From Actinomycetota bacterium (GTDB lineage Bacteria > Actinomycetota > Acidimicrobiia > Acidimicrobiales > Ilumatobacteraceae), in contig SYEA01000146.1 in the NCBI GenBank assembly GCA_005800965.1, positions 1 to 9,253 of the forward strand: a stretch of DNA of 9,253 nucleotides, read 5' to 3'. The notes under the pieces were generated by a model. It searched no databases, was not told the DNA's origin, and saw only the letters and a list, made by a program, of their open reading frames with translations. Shown here piece after piece: positions 5,297 through 9,253 of this stretch. Position numbers and translations under genes: made by a program. The stretch's first letter is position 1. Every line of letters starts with the position of its first letter.

Positions 5297-7081
5297 ATGG
5301 AACAGTCCACAATTCGCAACTTCTCGATCATTGCGCATATTGACCACGGCAAATCCACGCTCAGCGACCGCATTCTTGAATTAACCAACGCCGTCGAGGC
5401 CCGCGACATGCGCGCGCAGTATCTGGATTCAATGGATCTCGAACGTGAACGTGGCATCACGATCAAGGCTCAAAATGTGCGCGTGGATTGGAAGGGCCAC
5501 ACGCTGCACCTCATCGACACACCCGGGCATGTGGACTTCGGCTACGAAGTGAGCCGTTCGCTCGCTGCTTGCGAGGGCGTGGTGTTGGTGGTGGATGCCG
5601 CGCAAGGCATCGAGGCCCAGACCTTGGCCAATTGTTATCTGGCTTTGGAAAATGATTTGGAAATCGTGGCGGTGCTTAACAAGATTGACTTGCCGGCAGC
5701 CGACCCAGATCGCTTTGCGATGGAAATCGAAAAGGTGCTCGGCATCCCAGCCGAAGACATCCTGCGCATTTCAGCAAAAACTGGCTTGGGTGTGCCCGAG
5801 TTGCTGGATGCCGTGGTGGCCCGTATTCCGGCGCCACAAGGCGACCCCGATGCGCCGCTGCAGGCGTTGATTTTTGACAGTCAGTTTGATCAGTACCGCG
5901 GCGTGGTCTCGAGCGTGCGTGTGATGAATGGCCGTATGCGCAAGCGCGACAAGTTGCTGTTCATGCAGGCTGGCGCCGAGCACGAAGTACTCGAGATTGG
6001 TGCACGTCGCCCCGCCACCCAAGAAGTCACCGAGCTCGCTGCTGGCGAAGTGGGTTACTTGATTGCCGGCGTTAAAGATGTGGGCGAAGCGCGCTCGGGT
6101 GAAACCCTCACGCATGTCGCACGGCCGGCAGGTGCGGCGCTGGATGGTTATCTTGACCCCAAGCCGATGGTGTTTTGTGGTTTGTTCCCGATCGAAGCCG
6201 ACGATTTCGAGGTGTTGCGCGACAGTTTGCAAAAACTCAAACTCAACGACGCGTCAATTTCGTACATGCCCGAATCATCCGGGGCGCTGGGTTTCGGCTT
6301 TCGTTGTGGGTTTTTAGGTTTGTTGCACATGGAAATTGTCAAGGAGCGCTTGGAGCGCGAATTCAACTTGGCCCTCATCGCCACAGCGCCATCGGTGCAA
6401 TATCGGGTGTTGCGCACCGACGGCGATGTCGAAGTGGTCGACAACCCGAGCGATCTACCGGCCACGGTGCACATCAGTTGCATTGAAGAACCATTTTTCA
6501 AACTCAGCATCATCACGCCCAAGGACTACACCGGTGCGTTGATGGAGTTGTGTCAAAACCGCCGTGGTGAGATGACCAAACTCGAGTATCTGTCACCCGA
6601 GCGAGTAGAGCTGCAGTATCTCGTGCCCCTCGCCGAAGTGGTGGTGGATTTTTTCGACCAGATGAAGAGCAAGTCGCAGGGCTACGCCAGCCTCGATTAC
6701 GAGTTGCAGGGTTATCGCGTGAGCGATTTGGTGCGAGTCGACATCTTGCTCAACGCGATTCCGGCCGATGCATTCAGCATGATTGTGCACCGCGACAAGG
6801 CCACCGACTACGGCCGGCGCATGTGTGAAAAACTCAAGGCGCTGATTCCACGGCAGATGTTTGATATTCCGATCCAGGCAGCAATTGGGGGCAAGGTCAT
6901 TTCGCGCGAGACCGTCAAGGCCAAGCGCAAAGACGTGCTGGCCAAGTGCTACGGCGGTGATATTTCGCGCAAACGAAAGCTTCTGGACAAGCAAAAAGAA
7001 GGCAAGAAGAAGATGAAGTCCATCGGCCGCGTCGAAGTGCCCGGCGATGTGTTCATCACGGCGTTAAAGCTCGATGACTGA
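5297..7081 (+). CDS. lepA: Elongation factor 4 (LepA), ribosome-associated GTPase
   Basis: The 594-aa protein matches the usual LepA length (about 600). The GTPase domain has all motifs: G1 AHIDHGKST (13-21), G2 RGIT (52-55), G3 DTPGH (74-78), G4 NKID (128-131) and G5 SAK (159-161). EF-G-like domains II, III and V follow, for example the region GFGFRCGFLGLLHMEIVKER. The LepA-specific C-terminal domain ends the protein, with the conserved lysine-rich block CYGGDISRKRKLLDKQ and KSIGRVEVPGDVF. EF4 acts on stalled or mistranslocated ribosomes and influences 30S assembly and initiation. The gene diverges from rpsT and shares a 109-bp intergenic region with it. Its stop overlaps the start of the downstream exporter gene by 8 bp. 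In many bacteria lepA is followed by signal peptidase or hemW, which is not the case here. Confidence 0.98.
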   Translation: MEQSTIRNFSIIAHIDHGKSTLSDRILELTNAVEARDMRAQYLDSMDLERERGITIKAQNVRVDWKGHTLHLIDTPGHVDFGYEVSRSLAACEGVVLVVDAAQGIEAQTLANCYLALENDLEIVAVLNKIDLPAADPDRFAMEIEKVLGIPAEDILRISAKTGLGVPELLDAVVARIPAPQGDPDAPLQALIFDSQFDQYRGVVSSVRVMNGRMRKRDKLLFMQAGAEHEVLEIGARRPATQEVTELAAGEVGYLIAGVKDVGEARSGETLTHVARPAGAALDGYLDPKPMVFCGLFPIEADDFEVLRDSLQKLKLNDASISYMPESSGALGFGFRCGFLGLLHMEIVKERLEREFNLALIATAPSVQYRVLRTDGDVEVVDNPSDLPATVHISCIEEPFFKLSIITPKDYTGALMELCQNRRGEMTKLEYLSPERVELQYLVPLAEVVVDFFDQMKSKSQGYASLDYELQGYRVSDLVRVDILLNAIPADAFSMIVHRDKATDYGRRMCEKLKALIPRQMFDIPIQAAIGGKVISRETVKAKRKDVLAKCYGGDISRKRKLLDKQKEGKKKMKSIGRVEVPGDVFITALKLDD

Positions 7082-8276
7082 CACCGCCATCGGTTCGCGC
7101 GGCATGTTCCGCTCACTTGGTTTTTTCAACGCTCGTTTGTATTTTGCTGGTTTGTTGTTTTCCAACATCGGCTCGTGGTTGCAACTCACGGCCACGTCGT
7201 ATCTGGTGTATCGACTCACAGGTCGGGCCGCAGACCTCGGGTACACGGTGGCGTTTCAGTTTTTGCCCATGTTGTTTCTTGGCACGTGGGCCGGGTCGTT
7301 CGCCGACCGTTTTGATCGCCGCACGATCATGATCGTCACCCAGGTGTTGTTGGCTGCTCAGGCAATGGCGCTTGGGGTGTTGGACTTAACCAACAATATT
7401 TCACTGCCCGTGGTGTGGGGGTTGGCCTTGTTCTTGGGTGTGGTCGGGGCAATGGATAACCCCGCGCGGCGCGGGCTCATCACCGAATTGGTGCCAACCG
7501 CCCAGTTGAGCAACGCGATGTCGCTCAACACCACGGTGATGACGGGTTCACGCGTGTTTGGTGCAGCCTTGGCCGCCGTGCTGGTTGGCCCACTGGGCAC
7601 AGGTTGGTTGTTCATCTTGAACGGGTTGTCGTATGGCGCCATGATCTACGGCATCGTCGGGTTGCGCTCGAACGAAATGGTGCCAGCCGTCAAGCGCCCA
7701 GCAGGTGGCCAGCCCGTGCGCGATGTGTTTCGCTACGTGCAATCCAACCGACGTTTGTCGTCAATGTTTTTTGCCTATGTAGTGGTGAGCACATTTGCGT
7801 TTAACTACAGCGTCGTGTTCCCCAAATTGGCCGACGTCAAATGGGGAAGCCCCGACGCCTTCGGCTGGCTGCTCACCGTCACGGGTATCGGCAGTGTGGT
7901 GGGTGCGCTAGCGACGGCACGATTGCAGATCGTGCCGCTGCGCTGGCTCATGTTCAACGTGGGTGTGCTGGGTGCAGCGAACGTGTCAATTGCATTTGCC
8001 CCCAATCTGTTGGTGGCGTTCGTCTTATGTGCGCCACTCGGCTTTGGTGGGGCAGCGATGATTGCCTCCGGCAATGCCATCAGCCAGCAAGAATCCCCAC
8101 CCGACATGCGCGGGCGTTTGCTCGCCCTCACCGCCGTGGCGTTTCTCGGCAGCACGCCCATCGGCGGGCCAATCACCGGCTTGATTGCCGACTATGTGTC
8201 GCTCGAGTGGTCCATGGCCTATGGCGGCGTGTCATGCTTTTTGTGTCTGGCCGTGTTGGCCTGGCGCTGGAGGTAG
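7074..8276 (+). CDS. Major facilitator superfamily exporter (EntS/MFS_3 type)
   Basis: The 400-aa protein has roughly 10-12 hydrophobic helices and no separate soluble domain. Helix 1 contains LFSNIGSWLQLTATSYLVY, typical of the MFS_3 group that includes the enterobactin exporter EntS and macrolide-efflux-like proteins. The loop between helices 2 and 3 carries a motif A variant, GSFADRFDRR (74-83). A second conserved stretch, DNPARRGLITELVP, follows helix 4, and the second half has a matching loop before QESPPDMRGR. Such proteins expel small molecules using the proton gradient, but the substrate cannot be predicted. The ATG overlaps the lepA stop in ATGACTGA and has no Shine-Dalgarno of its own, which indicates translational coupling to lepA. 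The photolyase gene follows 8 bp after the stop. Confidence 0.9.
   Translation: MTDTAIGSRGMFRSLGFFNARLYFAGLLFSNIGSWLQLTATSYLVYRLTGRAADLGYTVAFQFLPMLFLGTWAGSFADRFDRRTIMIVTQVLLAAQAMALGVLDLTNNISLPVVWGLALFLGVVGAMDNPARRGLITELVPTAQLSNAMSLNTTVMTGSRVFGAALAAVLVGPLGTGWLFILNGLSYGAMIYGIVGLRSNEMVPAVKRPAGGQPVRDVFRYVQSNRRLSSMFFAYVVVSTFAFNYSVVFPKLADVKWGSPDAFGWLLTVTGIGSVVGALATARLQIVPLRWLMFNVGVLGAANVSIAFAPNLLVAFVLCAPLGFGGAAMIASGNAISQQESPPDMRGRLLALTAVAFLGSTPIGGPITGLIADYVSLEWSMAYGGVSCFLCLAVLAWRWR
8269..8274 (+). promoter_or_regulatory. Strong ribosome binding site of the photolyase gene
   Basis: GGAGGT lies 10 nt before the ATG at 8285 and overlaps the last codons and stop of the exporter gene. It is the clearest Shine-Dalgarno in the window and fixes the photolyase start. 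Confidence 0.7.
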
Positions 8277-8284
8277 TTGCAACC

Positions 8285-9253
8285 ATGGGCACGTCAATCA
8301 TGTGGTTTCGTCGCGATCTGCGACTGGCTGATCACCCCGCACTGCTGGCAGCACTTGCGCACGGCACCACCACACCGTTGTTTGTGCTCGACCCGCTGTT
8401 CGTCAAACGCTCTGGGGCAGCGCGGTTTGCATTTTTGCTGCGCAACATTCGCGCGCTCGATGCCTCGATGAACCGTGCCATCGTCGTGCGCCATGGCGAT
8501 CCGCTCGACATCGTGCCGCGCTTCGTGCAGGAAGTCGGCGCCGACAAAGTGTTCATCAGCGCCGATTTCGCCCCGTATGGTTCGCAGCGCGACGCCGAGG
8601 TGGCATCGCGTTTGGCAGCCATGAAAGTCGAGCTCGTCGCTGTCGGCTCGCCGTACGCCGTCAACCCAGGCACGGTGCGCAAAGACGACGGCAAGCCGTA
8701 TGCCGTGTTCACGCCGTTTTCGCGCGGCTGGGTGCGACATGGTTGGCCAGCGCCTCTGCCAGCGCCAACGTCGATGAACCTGCGCGGGGCCCCCGACATC
8801 AAGTGCGACGGCATTCCGCCCGACCCCGAACTCGCAGCCGAGCTGCCTGTGGCTGGCGAACCTGCCGCGTGGGATCGCTGGGAACACTTTGCTGGTGACG
8901 CACTGAGCCGTTATAAAGAGGAGCGCAACAACCCCGATCGGGACGGCAGCAGCAAGTTGTCGCCGTATCTGCGATTCGGTGTGTTGCATCCGCGTCAGTT
9001 GCTCGCCGAGTTGCGCCCCGACACGAATCAGGATGTGTATCGCAGCGAACTTGGTTGGCGCGAGTTTTATGCCGATGTGTTGCATCATCAACCAAGTACT
9101 ACCTGGAAGAATCTGCAGCCCAAGATGGCATCGATGCCCGTTGATACCGACGATCGCGCCAAGCAGCGTTTTGCGGCATGGTGCGCCGGTCAAACGGGTT
9201 ATCCGATCGTGGATGCCGGCATGCGCCAGATGTTGGCTACGGGTTGGATGCAC
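8285..9253 (+). CDS. phr: Deoxyribodipyrimidine photolyase, class I (incomplete, runs off the right edge)
   Basis: 323 codons are visible, with no stop. Photolyase uses near-UV/blue light and reduced FAD to split cyclobutane pyrimidine dimers. The N-terminal antenna domain opens with IMWFRRDLRLADHP, the family hallmark. The FAD-binding helical domain begins near residue 200 and shows RYKEERNNPD with Tyr210, SSKLSPYLRFG (222-232), ELGWREFY (255-262), and TGYPIVDAGMRQMLATGWMH (304-323) at the edge. These match class I CPD photolyases such as E. coli PhrB (472 aa). About 110-150 C-terminal residues, including the rest of the FAD pocket and the end of the electron-transfer Trp chain, lie outside. 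The antenna cofactor cannot be assigned; many actinobacterial enzymes use a deazaflavin. A (6-4) photolyase or cryptochrome is less likely. The gene is 8 bp behind the exporter and probably in the lepA operon. Confidence 0.93.
   Translation, partial: MGTSIMWFRRDLRLADHPALLAALAHGTTTPLFVLDPLFVKRSGAARFAFLLRNIRALDASMNRAIVVRHGDPLDIVPRFVQEVGADKVFISADFAPYGSQRDAEVASRLAAMKVELVAVGSPYAVNPGTVRKDDGKPYAVFTPFSRGWVRHGWPAPLPAPTSMNLRGAPDIKCDGIPPDPELAAELPVAGEPAAWDRWEHFAGDALSRYKEERNNPDRDGSSKLSPYLRFGVLHPRQLLAELRPDTNQDVYRSELGWREFYADVLHHQPSTTWKNLQPKMASMPVDTDDRAKQRFAAWCAGQTGYPIVDAGMRQMLATGWMH

Noticed and set aside
8294..9253. Long open frame of 319 codons on the minus strand opposite the photolyase
   Set aside because: Its composition is rich in His, Arg, Gln and Cys and it resembles no family. 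The plus strand carries unmistakable photolyase motifs, so this is an antisense shadow in GC-rich DNA.

Overview
The window looks like ordinary chromosomal DNA from a moderately GC-rich actinobacterium (Actinomycetota). A member of the Acidimicrobiia or a related aquatic lineage is my best guess. The argument rests on the gene order comEA - comEC - holA, then rpsT on the opposite strand, then lepA, which is a familiar actinobacterial arrangement. It is also supported by frequent GTG starts, by several starts lacking a Shine-Dalgarno sequence but preceded by TAnnnT boxes, and by a ComEC without the usual C-terminal nuclease-like domain. The taxonomic placement is inference; there is no rRNA or other decisive marker here.

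Layout. At the left edge, on the minus strand, lies the N-terminal part of an ACAD10/APH-like phosphotransferase (1-582). A 41-bp divergent promoter region separates it from a plus-strand thioredoxin-TPR protein of the YbbN/CnoX type (624-1346). ComEA, the DNA-receptor protein of competence, follows (1387-2052). A small four-helix membrane protein on the minus strand (2057-2467) sits between comEA and comEC. ComEC, the DNA-translocation channel (2492-3901), and HolA, the DNA polymerase III delta subunit (3927-4949), form a tight plus-strand pair. HolA's 3' end overlaps tail-to-tail by 17 bp with rpsT (minus strand, 4933-5187). The best candidate terminator for rpsT lies inside the holA coding sequence.

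To the right, lepA (5297-7081) encodes elongation factor 4. Its stop codon overlaps the start of an MFS_3-type exporter (7074-8276). That gene is closely followed by a class I DNA photolyase (8285 to the right edge, incomplete), which has a strong GGAGGT ribosome site. lepA, the exporter and the photolyase are therefore probably co-transcribed.

The genes fall into functional groups: DNA uptake (comEA, comEC), replication (holA), translation (rpsT, lepA), protein quality control (thioredoxin-TPR), export, and light-dependent DNA repair. Coding density is very high and no stretch over about 110 bp lacks a gene. I see no tRNA, rRNA, CRISPR array, insertion sequence, prophage or attachment site. 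I did not find a clearly novel multi-gene system. The points most worth a second look are the inverted small membrane gene inside the competence locus, the terminator embedded in holA, the nuclease-less ComEC, and the overlapping divergent promoters near position 600.
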